Below are positions 1-7,700 of a DNA stretch of 46,933 nt, piece by piece. The first letter of the stretch is position 1. Each line of letters opens with the position of its first letter. This DNA is from a virus. The stretch lies in the IMG/VR virus record IMGVR_UViG_3300032278_000018, positions 1 through 46,933 of that record; one strand, given 5' to 3'. A model generated the notes under the pieces. The model did not search any database, had not been told where the DNA came from, and was given only the letters and a program-made list of their open reading frames with translations. Position numbers and translations under genes: made by a program.

Positions 1-92
1 GTTACAGCGTCAGCATCTATCTTGGCTGTGGTAATAGAACCATCGCCAACTTCTACTGCTACTTTAGCTGGTTCGTAACCATGATATGCCAT
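1..92 (-). CDS. fibre-type protein, N-terminus only (cut by window edge)
   Basis: Only the first 30 codons are present; the gene continues past base 1. The start codon at 90-92 overlaps the stop of the upstream gene as TAATG, so translation is probably coupled. The visible protein begins MAYHGYEPAK and then enters the pattern SITTAKIDADAV, which resembles the decapeptide repeats of the tail fibre at 37732-40059. By position (last of a row of small virion genes) and by this repeat style it is probably a fibre or head-decoration protein. Its full length and any receptor-binding part cannot be seen. If base 1 is contiguous with base 46933, the frame would close after 49 residues. Confidence 0.6.
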   Translation of the reverse strand, partial: MAYHGYEPAKVAVEVGDGSITTAKIDADAV

Positions 93-433
93 TAGGTAAT
101 CTCCATGATAGAGACTATTACGTCAATAGCACTCCCAGCACTAGCCTTAGCTTGAATCACATCTGTTGTCTGAAGTACAAGTTTATTACCACCCATTATC
201 TCAAGTGTACCACCTACAGGTAAGGGAAGTCCCTTTCCTAAGTATGAGTTAGCATTTGTCTCTGTATCAGACGTATCTGATACTACCAAGACATCTGCTG
301 TCCTTGATGATGTATCCTTGTTAGCTAATGATATACCAAGAACCACAGCAGTCGTACTACTAGGAACGGTGTAAACAGCGGCTAAACTAGTGGTTAAACT
401 TGCTTTTGTTTTTAGTTTAAATGTATTTGCCAT
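92..433 (-). CDS. small beta-rich virion-type protein of unknown function
   Basis: The predicted product has 113 residues and is rich in Ser, Thr, Val and Ala. It has no cysteine and no signal peptide or membrane segment. The composition and alternating polar/hydrophobic pattern suggest an all-beta virion accessory protein. The start has a GGATAGGAT purine stretch just upstream, lying over the stop of the preceding gene. The stop overlaps the next start as TAATG. It sits in the leftward virion operon between two fibre-type genes, which argues for a decoration or fibre-associated role, but no named family was recognised. Confidence 0.7.
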   Translation of the reverse strand: MANTFKLKTKASLTTSLAAVYTVPSSTTAVVLGISLANKDTSSRTADVLVVSDTSDTETNANSYLGKGLPLPVGGTLEIMGGNKLVLQTTDVIQAKASAGSAIDVIVSIMEIT

Positions 434-436
434 ATC

Positions 437-658
437 CTATCCTAATGCTATAGCTAGAGCTGTTGCATCCTCACTAGTTGCAGCCTGTGAAGCATCAACA
501 ACTGACTTAATTGAATTATCACTAGCCTTAAAATAAATCTTGCTAACATCAGCATGATAATTAATAGCTAGTTCACCGTAATCTAAATCACCTGCAACGG
601 GGTCTGGGCTTGAAGTAGAACTCTTCTTAATATGAAGAATCTTATTATTACGAGCCAT
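437..658 (-). CDS. short fibre-module protein
   Basis: The 73-residue product starts MARNNKI, nearly identical to the start of the 348-residue protein at 672-1718 (MARNNQI). It continues with GELAINYHADVSKIYFKAS, the segment typical of N-terminal modules of phage tail-fibre proteins (a 'GE-A-N...K-Y-K' pattern). It looks like a minimal paralogue of that N-terminal module without the shaft. The start is well supported by a perfect AGGAGGT Shine-Dalgarno site 5 bases upstream. Likely role: fibre attachment or adaptor protein in the virion; this is inference from the module and the neighbours. Confidence 0.72.
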   Translation of the reverse strand: MARNNKILHIKKSSTSSPDPVAGDLDYGELAINYHADVSKIYFKASDNSIKSVVDASQAATSEDATALAIALG

Positions 659-671
659 GTGTTACCTCCTA

Positions 672-1718
672 TTAATATGTACCACCATCAAGCGTTGCCG
701 CGTGAACCGCACCTAGTCTTAAGTCAGATAAAGTATACCCAGTTCCAGCGATATTAACTGTTGTAGTTGGAGCAGCCTGATTCCCTTCAAAAAGAATGAA
801 CTCAGTTTGATCTGCGTTCCAAGTCAACCCAAGATACAAGTCTGTGCCATTGGTTCTATATTTACCATAGAATCCAATATCTACTGCATTCCCTGTATTG
901 CCATTCGCATAAGAGACCAAAGGGTCTTCTATTGAAACAGTTGCTACATTTGTAGTTACTGTATCTCCGCTTACTGTCAAATCACCAGTAACTGTAAAGT
1001 TACCAGTCACAGAAGTAATCGCCTGAGCTGCGTCTACCGCAAGGACACCACTTGAAGCTGTTAGACCTGTACCTGCTAATTCTGTTGCAACATCATCATG
1101 CACCATACCAGTTTGAACTGCATTAGATGCAATCGTTACTGCACCATTAGCAGCAAGGGTCACATCACCTGAAACAGCTACCGAAGCCACATCAGTACCA
1201 TCACCTACAAGAATCTGTCCACTAGTTTTAGCGACTAAATCGGTAGGAGCATCTGAGCCCCCACCAACTTTTACACTTCCTCTAGTAATGTTTGCAAGTT
1301 TGGTATTTGACACAGCATCAGCGGCTATCGTGACTGCACCAGTATCAGTAATGGTTGCGTCACCTGACATTGCCCCATCACGCCACGTGGATGTACCAGT
1401 ATCGTATAAAAGTAATGAAGCATCAGCTGCTGATGTTATAGTAGTGTCTGCTAGCTCAGAAAGAGCATCAGCCGTATCTACTTGAGCATCTACATATGCT
1501 TTGATACTCTGTTGAGTCGCAAGAGAGGTTGCACTATTACTTGACAGTGTATCCTGGTCAAGAATAGTAGCACCGATCCATGACTTTGTAGTAGCATCAG
1601 TTGCTATATAGAACTTTGCGTTATCTGTACTAAATAGGGGTTCACCTGCGACCATACTAGATGTGGGAACTGAACCATCAGCTCCTCGCCTAATCTGTAT
1701 TTGGTTATTACGTGCCAT
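672..1718 (-). CDS. tail/head fibre protein
   Basis: The 348-residue protein has an N-terminal module (MARNNQI, then VAGEPLFSTDNAKFYIATD) shared with the gene at 437-658. It is followed by a long low-complexity shaft of repeated DAV/TIA/GDVTL units (about residues 100-260), and a C-terminal globular-looking section ending TLDGGTY. The shaft pattern, for example SGDVTLAANGAVTIASNAV, is typical of trimeric phage fibres. There is no membrane segment and no cysteine. An AAGGAAGT ribosome site precedes the ATG. The C-terminal DGG-T-Y is echoed by DGG-S-Y in the next gene upstream, at 1740-2045. Host receptor binding is the likely role, inferred from architecture and operon position. Confidence 0.78.
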   Translation of the reverse strand: MARNNQIQIRRGADGSVPTSSMVAGEPLFSTDNAKFYIATDATTKSWIGATILDQDTLSSNSATSLATQQSIKAYVDAQVDTADALSELADTTITSAADASLLLYDTGTSTWRDGAMSGDATITDTGAVTIAADAVSNTKLANITRGSVKVGGGSDAPTDLVAKTSGQILVGDGTDVASVAVSGDVTLAANGAVTIASNAVQTGMVHDDVATELAGTGLTASSGVLAVDAAQAITSVTGNFTVTGDLTVSGDTVTTNVATVSIEDPLVSYANGNTGNAVDIGFYGKYRTNGTDLYLGLTWNADQTEFILFEGNQAAPTTTVNIAGTGYTLSDLRLGAVHAATLDGGTY

Positions 1719-1739
1719 AGTTACTTCCTTATTTTATCG

Positions 1740-2045
1740 TTAATAGGAACCGCCATCGACAGTCCCCGATATGCTAGTTACGACCTCATTCCATGAGTCC
1801 TCATCCCTAGCATAAAATTTGTCATCATCTGTGTCGTACCACAGATCTCCTTCCGTAACTCCCGTAGAGGGAGCAGCCGCTTGGCTAAATTTTTCCAGTG
1901 CCAACTCTTCAAAAGCTGCCTGTGCTGTCGCTGCAATAAGATCACTCGTTGATGGATCTATTGTAAGTGCAGCCGCACTAGCCACACCTGAGACAGTAAC
2001 ATCTGTAGTCCCAACCTCTTCTACTGTAATATTAACATCTGCCAT
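1740..2045 (-). CDS. small fibre-associated protein ending DGGSY
   Basis: The product has 101 residues. Its C-terminal part (GDLWYDTDDDKFYARDEDSW) matches the 'G-LWYDT--D-FY' segment found in many phage fibre and baseplate-type proteins, and it ends TVDGGSY. The N-terminal half is Ala/Val-rich. Its start overlaps the stop of the upstream gene (TAATG), so it lacks a clear Shine-Dalgarno site and probably depends on translational coupling. It lies between a fibre and two neck-type genes, consistent with a fibre connector or chaperone. No precise family is assigned. Confidence 0.7.
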   Translation of the reverse strand: MADVNITVEEVGTTDVTVSGVASAAALTIDPSTSDLIAATAQAAFEELALEKFSQAAAPSTGVTEGDLWYDTDDDKFYARDEDSWNEVVTSISGTVDGGSY

Positions 2046-2392
2046 TAGAAACTCGAAGTATCCGTTACTGTATCTTTCACTGTTATCGTACCAGTTATAT
2101 ATCTTTTAATTGCACCAGCCCCATCCTGAGAAACAAGATCATACTGAAGCTTCCCAACTGGAAGAGTCCTTGTTACAGACCCTGCCATTGAAAGTTTTAC
2201 TTGTCCACCTGTTGCGTTTGTAATTGCCGATGTAAAAGTAGCAGCTACTCCAGTAGAAGCCTTTCTTCTCACCTGAGATTTGAAGGTATATCCTGTAATA
2301 TTAATAGCTTCATTATCAGAATCCTTAAGATTGAAGGTAGCTGCATAATCCACTCCTTTCTCTAGGGTTATATTATGAGTTCCAGCTGCCAT
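2045..2392 (-). CDS. Ig-like/BppU-type beta-sandwich virion protein
   Basis: The 115-residue protein opens ITLEKGVDYAATFNLKDSD, followed by INITGYTFKSQVRRK and a closing strand pair around YDLVSQDGAGAIKRYITG. This order resembles the small beta-sandwich domain at the N-terminus of baseplate upper-protein (BppU)-type and similar fibre proteins, in which an aromatic 'GYTF-SQVR' strand is common. Assignment to that fold is inference from pattern only. It has no cysteine or membrane segment. Both ends overlap neighbours by one base (TAATG), which indicates tight translational coupling within the virion operon. Confidence 0.68.
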   Translation of the reverse strand: MAAGTHNITLEKGVDYAATFNLKDSDNEAINITGYTFKSQVRRKASTGVAATFTSAITNATGGQVKLSMAGSVTRTLPVGKLQYDLVSQDGAGAIKRYITGTITVKDTVTDTSSF

Positions 2393-2796
2393 TAGAAACT
2401 ATGCTGGGCAATATAATAACTTGTCCCATCCTTATCTTTATTAGCATGCTGCTTACCACGTTTTAACGTATCTTGCCATTCTGCTCTCCAATACCTTGCT
2501 CCATTAAGATTACCTACCCTAGCCGACAACTTTTCTAAAACTCTAGAGACGATCCCTTCATGGAATTGCTCAGGTATATTTGGAGACGTTGAAAGTGTTG
2601 TATCAAATTTGGTTGCTTTTTTATAATAATGGATTCTGAATGAGTCTGCTGTCTCGATATCATCCTCTCCAAGTGATTTAACTTCTTTTTCTTTGTCATG
2701 TCTACCTACCAAATACTTACCAAGATGCAATTGTTCATCCTTCAACCACCATACGACCTGATAATCACCAGCCTTAGTCGTAGATCCTTTAGCCAT
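2392..2796 (-). CDS. unknown small virion-operon protein (neck region)
   Basis: The product has 134 residues, is charged, and is rich in aromatics in the first half (VVWWLKDEQLHLGKYLVG). There is a helical middle (PEQFHEGIVSRVLEKLSARV) and a basic segment (TLKRGKQHANKDKDG). It is soluble-looking, with no cysteine. It sits immediately downstream of the head-closure-like gene and overlaps it by one base. The position suggests a neck or tail-completion protein, but no family was recognised. Confidence 0.68.
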   Translation of the reverse strand: MAKGSTTKAGDYQVVWWLKDEQLHLGKYLVGRHDKEKEVKSLGEDDIETADSFRIHYYKKATKFDTTLSTSPNIPEQFHEGIVSRVLEKLSARVGNLNGARYWRAEWQDTLKRGKQHANKDKDGTSYYIAQHSF

Positions 2797-3101
2797 TATG
2801 TCATATCCTCATTAGCAATCATACCAGCAAACCTAGGCATAGGGGTATCTGTACTCTCCGAATCATCAACCCAATCAACTTTGTAAATTTCTAGAACATC
2901 ATCTGCATCAGTTATTCCAGAAAAATCAGTTAAGTCATATACTCTTTTATCTAAAGTAGCACTTACAGTACTACTCCCAGTAAGTATTCTAGTTTCAGCA
3001 GTGAACTCATCAAGAACATTATTAAGAAGAAGACGCAATTGAGTCTCCCCAACATCAGGGTGAGAAATTTGCACCATTTCTATCATCTGTTGCTGAGTCA
3101 T
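2796..3101 (-). CDS. small neck/head-completion-like protein
   Basis: The start used here is the ATG at 3099-3101, giving 101 residues beginning MTQQQMIEMV. It overlaps the upstream stop as TAATG; a longer in-frame reading to 3158 would add an Arg-rich stretch that only mirrors the neighbour's codons. The first 50 residues are helical (TQLRLLLNNVLDEFTAETRI), and the rest is mixed alpha/beta (KRVYDLTDF, VLEIYKVDWV). This layout resembles small head-tail connector proteins, where an N-terminal helix pair precedes a beta region, but identity is inferred from position and shape only. Confidence 0.65.
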   Translation of the reverse strand: MTQQQMIEMVQISHPDVGETQLRLLLNNVLDEFTAETRILTGSSTVSATLDKRVYDLTDFSGITDADDVLEIYKVDWVDDSESTDTPMPRFAGMIANEDMT

Positions 3102-3577
3102 TATGCTATAGCACCCATAACTTCTACGCCTACGGCTTCTCCATTCCCTGCAGCCCACAAAGTTGGTGTTACAGTATCTGAACCATATGGCAATACTATT
3201 GCTTCACCTGGCCCTAATACTGCTACGGTAGTTGCATCTGCTATAGTCGCTGCCATTGTAATCTTAACATCAACAGCTGAAGCGGTTGTACCATTAGCTA
3301 AAAACCCAGAATGTTTTATAAAAATAAAGTTAGCACTTGTAAATGTACCTAGTGTTACAGCTGTTTGCCCTACTGCATAATTACTACCTGCTGCTACTAG
3401 CGTGGGGCTTCCAGCCGAATACCCCACTGTAGAACCCCATGTATGAGCCACACTACCGCTACCGCCTAAACTCTTCCCAACATCCGCTGCTATAGAATCA
3501 ACATTAGCCTGACCCTCTCCTGTCGTGTGCGTATGTACTGGGGTAGCACTTACTGAAAAATCTACTCTACTTGCCAT
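3101..3577 (-). CDS. small beta-rich virion protein
   Basis: The 158-residue product is Ala/Gly/Thr/Val-rich, without cysteines, with a His/Gly-rich N-terminal segment (ATPVHTHTTGEG). The C-terminal half (VKITMAATIADATTVAVLG, then EAIVLPYGSDT) looks like a beta-sandwich. This kind of sequence is common among capsid decoration or tail-accessory proteins. Its start region overlaps the end of the upstream coiled-coil gene by 11 bases, and its stop overlaps the next start, so it is embedded in the leftward virion operon. Function is not known. Confidence 0.68.
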   Translation of the reverse strand: MASRVDFSVSATPVHTHTTGEGQANVDSIAADVGKSLGGSGSVAHTWGSTVGYSAGSPTLVAAGSNYAVGQTAVTLGTFTSANFIFIKHSGFLANGTTASAVDVKITMAATIADATTVAVLGPGEAIVLPYGSDTVTPTLWAAGNGEAVGVEVMGAIA

Positions 3578-5225
3578 CTTGTTTACCCCCTTCAGGTAAT
3601 TTATATTGTTGCACGAAAAATTCTAGTCCCTGTCTATATTGTCCCTGCAAGATCTGTAACTCCTGCATCATTGCACCATGCTTAGTGAACTCTGTGTCAA
3701 TTTTTTTGTTATATACACCGAAACCAGATTGAAACTCCTGGCTTCTATTGGATATATCTGAAGTATAACCTCCTAACTTCTGCGTAGCCTCCTCTCTCCA
3801 TAGTGTTACTTCTTTACTTAACTCATTTGTTGTATAAACAGTAACCTCTTTATTCACCTGAGCTTGATAATCATTCACATCAGCTGAATACTTAGAAATT
3901 TTAGATTGATACTCCTGAATCTGCTTTTGAAGATCTGATTGAGCATCTTGCTGAGCCTTTGACGATAGAGCAGAAAGGTCACCAGTCATTTTAGCCACCT
4001 TGGCCTGATATTCAGAATTTGCAGCATTAAACTCTGACAACTCGTTCTGCATGTCAGACTGGTACTGTCCCATATCATCATTTCTCTGCTGTTGCCACTT
4101 GGATAGGGAATGACTTAAATTATTATTTACCCACTCCTGAACTGCCTGATTAACCTCTGCCTGGTACTTCTGAATCTCATATGAATACTTCTGGAGTTTC
4201 TGACCATCATCGCTGGAAGCAAGTCTTGCATTCTCTATAGACTTCTGTAGCTGTGCCTGATATACAGTATTCTCTTTATTAAAGGTATTTACCGAGTCCT
4301 GCACCTCAGAGCTAAATTTCTGTAATTTTAGACTTACTTTATTCAACTCAGCATTAGCAAGCTCCACATCCTCATCTGTCTCGATAAATGACTTAGCTTT
4401 TGAAAACTCAGCTGGATTGACAGGAGAAGTATAAGTAGGAACAGTTTGAGTGAACGATATTGAATTGTCAGCTAAAGCTGGAGTTGCAGGAGCTACCATT
4501 CCAATACTAAGAGCTGTAATAGTAGGGGCGTCAGTAAGAGATAAAACTGGCTTAGTGTACGAAGGCGGAGAACTTGGCAATGAAGCTGCAGCAGTTGCTA
4601 CGGCTGGAGATGAGAATACAGGTTCTTCTGGTTTTGTAGGTGCACTAACTGATACAGACAAGTCCGATATAACAGGAACTGCTGGCAATGTTAAAGAAGG
4701 TAGGGTGTAAGTTGGAACTGAAATATCCTTTACACCATCTCTCAGTTCCTCCAACTGCGACATTCTGGCTCTTATGGCTGTCCCATACATAACAAGATGC
4801 TTAACTTCATCTGGGACGCCAGTGAAATCTGGGTCATCATAGTCTATAGTAGGATAACTTACATAATGTACTTTTGCGTCATTTCCGTTAGGAATCATAT
4901 AAATCTTTCCACCCTCTCTATAAAATACTGGAGACTTTGTAGATCTATAATGTATTGAACCTGTATCTGAAGCTCTCGAAGCATCGGATGCGTTTATTTC
5001 AATAGCTCTATAAGATGCATTTGCAGCATATAGAAACTTCCCAGTAGTAAGGGTAACCCCAGATCCAGTATCTGGAGTAGATGTAGATACTGTCCAGAGT
5101 ACATCGTTAGGTAATATTGAAAGAACTTCCTTAGCTGCATCTGATGCCCATTGGGTTACAGCTTCTGAGTTCTCTATCTCACCTACTAGATCTTCTACTC
5201 TTGATTCTACCGATTGTGAAGCCAA
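3567..5225 (-). CDS. coiled-coil adaptor-like virion protein
   Basis: The 552-residue protein has three visible parts. Residues 1-170 form a mixed alpha/beta domain (VESRVEDLVGEIENSEAV; later FYREGGKIYMIPNG and VPDEVKHLVMYGTAIRARM) that resembles head-tail adaptor proteins. Residues about 170-275 are Pro/Ser/Val-rich with repeated LP/AP motifs. Residues about 285-530 are a long Gln/Lys-rich coiled coil with recurring YQ-A/S-KI--Y units. It lies directly downstream of the major capsid gene, where podoviral adaptor and connector genes usually lie. Fusion of an adaptor-like head to a proline-rich linker and a coil is unusual; the adaptor role is inference. Confidence 0.65.
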   Translation of the reverse strand: MASQSVESRVEDLVGEIENSEAVTQWASDAAKEVLSILPNDVLWTVSTSTPDTGSGVTLTTGKFLYAANASYRAIEINASDASRASDTGSIHYRSTKSPVFYREGGKIYMIPNGNDAKVHYVSYPTIDYDDPDFTGVPDEVKHLVMYGTAIRARMSQLEELRDGVKDISVPTYTLPSLTLPAVPVISDLSVSVSAPTKPEEPVFSSPAVATAAASLPSSPPSYTKPVLSLTDAPTITALSIGMVAPATPALADNSISFTQTVPTYTSPVNPAEFSKAKSFIETDEDVELANAELNKVSLKLQKFSSEVQDSVNTFNKENTVYQAQLQKSIENARLASSDDGQKLQKYSYEIQKYQAEVNQAVQEWVNNNLSHSLSKWQQQRNDDMGQYQSDMQNELSEFNAANSEYQAKVAKMTGDLSALSSKAQQDAQSDLQKQIQEYQSKISKYSADVNDYQAQVNKEVTVYTTNELSKEVTLWREEATQKLGGYTSDISNRSQEFQSGFGVYNKKIDTEFTKHGAMMQELQILQGQYRQGLEFFVQQYKLPEGGKQDGK

Positions 5226-5247
5226 TTACTTCTCCTATTAAATTTTG

Positions 5248-5271
5248 CCTGACCCTTTTTACGGGGTCAGG
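5248..5271 (-). terminator. hairpin downstream of the major capsid gene
   Basis: An 8-bp G+C-rich hairpin (arms CCTGACCC at 5248-5255 and GGGTCAGG at 5264-5271, 8-base loop) lies in the 59-base gap after the capsid stop. In the minus direction it is followed by CAAAATTT rather than a run of T, so it may only attenuate transcription or mark an mRNA processing or 3' stabilising end. Its position right after the most highly expressed late gene is typical of such elements. Confidence 0.5.
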
Positions 5272-5284
5272 ACTTTACGGTTTG

Positions 5285-6661
5285 TTACGCCCACTTCATG
5301 ACAGCATGAGTTTCAGGCAATGAGATTTCAAGACCGCATTCTGTCAGGATCATATCCTGGCGGCCATCCGTATCATTATTCTGAACATTTGTCATGAGGA
5401 AGGTATCACGGTTCACACCATTTCCCACTAGGGGACGATATGCCACGTTCTTTAGATCAACTGCAACAGCGTAATCCTCATACATTCCACGGAGCAAAGG
5501 CTCCTGAACGAAATGAAGATCGCCAAAAATAGTTGTCACCTTAGTCACTGCATGCCCGAAAGAACCTTTGATGTTTTGAACATCAAGATTATACGAAGCT
5601 TTAGCGACTGAAGCATCCAAGAAGCCTGCACCGGAACCAAGTTTTTGGAACCAAGCTAGGACTTTCCTAGAAGCGAGAACTAGTTTTGAACCAGAGTTGC
5701 CAGATTCAGGATGAAAGAAATCTTCCATCGTGTCCACGAAGGCATCATAGCCGCTGGAAGCATAGGTAAAGTTATACACTCCACCACTCTTTCCATAGGC
5801 TCTGGTATAGGGTACAATACCCCACGTATGCCTTTGCGGGCCTGAACCAGACTCGTCCGCTTTGCCAACACCATACAAGAGAGCTTGCTCAAGATCCATC
5901 TTGTGCTCCATTAGCTTTTCCTGCCACACTCTGCGATACTCATTCGGGATTGCCCGATACTGAGTTGCCATAGATGTGCCAGAGAACAAACTAATTGCAG
6001 TCTTAAAGATCTGAGTATAGCCTTCTCTGTCATACAGCTCGTCACGCCAGGATTCAGGTTTCCCTGTTCCCTCAGCCCATGACGAACCAATAACCATACA
6101 GTTCGCATTATCTGCGATATCTACATCAGTGTAACCTGCCACTGTTCCACCAGAAGCCATTGTAACGCTTCCAGCTTTGGCAACAGAGTCAACTTCTAGC
6201 TGCATTGTAGTTTTGCCAGAAGCAATAGTAGGTGCTGAGTAGATATAACCTGTCACCTCAACCACAGCGTCACTATCTCCAGCATCGGTTGCTGAGAGAG
6301 TTACACGCTGATTTTGAAGCAAGAACTCAGGTGCTGTTTCGGTAGTAGTGCTTCTGCCGTCTTTTGTGACATTGCAGTATACTTCAATACTACCTACCGT
6401 AGCATCTGAGGCCAGGTTTATGGTACTGATTGCTGTTTTGACTTTGAAATGGCGTCTCTGCCATTGATGTCGTTGTTCTAAGAACTTAAACACAGGATCG
6501 TCAGTGGGTTTCTTTCCGACTTTCGACAGGTAAGCAAAGAAAGGTGACTGCTGGGGAGCAAGCTCCGCAATCCGTTCACCAAAATTGAATACTCTGCGAT
6601 TATCATCAATAGAAACGCCCTGAACCGTATTACCTGGGACTGGACTATAAATAGTAGCCAT
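5285..6661 (-). CDS. major capsid protein
   Basis: The 458-residue protein follows the portal and scaffold genes in the classic order. It opens with MATIYSPVPGNTVQ, then a segment typical of podoviral HK97-fold capsid proteins (AELAPQQSPFFAYLSKVGKK, then PVFKFLEQRHQWQRR), an E-loop-like stretch and a C-terminal P-domain/beta region ending ETHAVMKWA. The 'SPFF-L---GK-PTDDPVF-F-E-R--WQ' signature resembles capsid proteins of the SU10/N4-gp56-like groups; that assignment is from memory of family patterns. A hairpin follows the gene, suited to separate expression. The HK97 fold itself is established for all tailed-phage capsids. Confidence 0.85.
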   Translation of the reverse strand: MATIYSPVPGNTVQGVSIDDNRRVFNFGERIAELAPQQSPFFAYLSKVGKKPTDDPVFKFLEQRHQWQRRHFKVKTAISTINLASDATVGSIEVYCNVTKDGRSTTTETAPEFLLQNQRVTLSATDAGDSDAVVEVTGYIYSAPTIASGKTTMQLEVDSVAKAGSVTMASGGTVAGYTDVDIADNANCMVIGSSWAEGTGKPESWRDELYDREGYTQIFKTAISLFSGTSMATQYRAIPNEYRRVWQEKLMEHKMDLEQALLYGVGKADESGSGPQRHTWGIVPYTRAYGKSGGVYNFTYASSGYDAFVDTMEDFFHPESGNSGSKLVLASRKVLAWFQKLGSGAGFLDASVAKASYNLDVQNIKGSFGHAVTKVTTIFGDLHFVQEPLLRGMYEDYAVAVDLKNVAYRPLVGNGVNRDTFLMTNVQNNDTDGRQDMILTECGLEISLPETHAVMKWA

Positions 6662-6681
6662 TGGTAATTACTCCTTGTGGA

Positions 6682-7680
6682 TCAAGTCCACGGGTTTTGA
6701 CGTTCATAGTCAGTTACCATAGCGTCCATAAGCTTATCCTCAACATCAGGTTCTTGAGCAGATTCCGCTGGTTGAACAGCAACTGGCTCTGGCATCTTAG
6801 CCTTTTCCTTCTGACGTCTCATTTTCTCAGCTTTACGCTGATTTTTGAGAACCTCTTCTGGTGGGGCACTCTTGATCTTATCAAGAGTAACAAGATTATC
6901 CAAAGTAACACTAGTGGGATCTGAATACCGCTGAATAAAATCTTCAGCAGCATCTGGAGCATAGTCAAAGGTATTTACTAACTGTGACTTTACATTCTCC
7001 ACATATTGTTGGTTTTGCTGTTGTGCAGCTTGATTCTGCATATTATGTTGCATAACATCATTCTGGGCTTCATAAAAATCAATCATCCCATCTCGATAGT
7101 CATCAACTGATTCCCGATATTTATAGGAATTTGACTCAGGATCGCTATACGCATCTACAGGGTCATAGTTCGCTGGCTTGGCAGGTCTTTCAGGCCTTTG
7201 TAGTGATTGACTCTCCTGTCCACTTTGGGCTTCAGGAACAGTGCCACCACCTGACAAGTGATCTTCAACAGTCCTCAATACATTGGGATTGTTTTGAATG
7301 TATCTAGCAATAGGTGCTAATTGTTGCATTCCTTCAAGCTCTTGACGAGTTTGATTAAGTTCACTCTGCGACTTGTCATACTGACTTTGCCAGTATTGGA
7401 ATGAGTCTGGATTACCCTTGTCAACATCCTGTCCAGAAGACGTCTCTTCTGCAGGAGCTGATTCAGCTTCAACAGTCTCATTAACCTCGACTCCCCCTGT
7501 GGGAGCAGGTTCATCCACAAATGCCCAATCCATCTTATCCTGTTCAAATAACTCGGAAAATGGGTCTAGCTCCTGAGGTACCGAATTTGGATCGGCACTC
7601 ACATCGGCTACGACTGGTTCTTCCGCTATTACTCCGTCAGGTATAGCTTCTTGGGACAATACTTCTTTTTCTTCAGCCAT
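6682..7680 (-). CDS. capsid scaffolding protein
   Basis: The 332-residue product is strongly acidic over residues 1-100 (repeated EE, DP and AEE). It continues with a Gln/Glu-rich helical region (SQSELNQTRQELEGMQQLA, then Gln-rich QQQNQQYVENVK), and ends with a basic, Lys-rich helix (LKNQRKAEKMRRQKEKAKM) followed by a short tail. Acidic N-terminus, coiled-coil centre and basic C-terminal helix form the standard composition of phage scaffolds. Its place between portal and capsid genes agrees. It would act inside the procapsid and exit before or during DNA packaging. No protease motif was seen. Confidence 0.82.
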   Translation of the reverse strand: MAEEKEVLSQEAIPDGVIAEEPVVADVSADPNSVPQELDPFSELFEQDKMDWAFVDEPAPTGGVEVNETVEAESAPAEETSSGQDVDKGNPDSFQYWQSQYDKSQSELNQTRQELEGMQQLAPIARYIQNNPNVLRTVEDHLSGGGTVPEAQSGQESQSLQRPERPAKPANYDPVDAYSDPESNSYKYRESVDDYRDGMIDFYEAQNDVMQHNMQNQAAQQQNQQYVENVKSQLVNTFDYAPDAAEDFIQRYSDPTSVTLDNLVTLDKIKSAPPEEVLKNQRKAEKMRRQKEKAKMPEPVAVQPAESAQEPDVEDKLMDAMVTDYERQNPWT

Positions 7681-7700
7681 CGTTACTCCTTCGATCTCCC

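Noticed and set aside
1819-2109. 96-residue plus-strand frame
   Set aside because: It is antisense to two well-placed virion genes and has the Ser/Ala/Val bias of a shadow frame.
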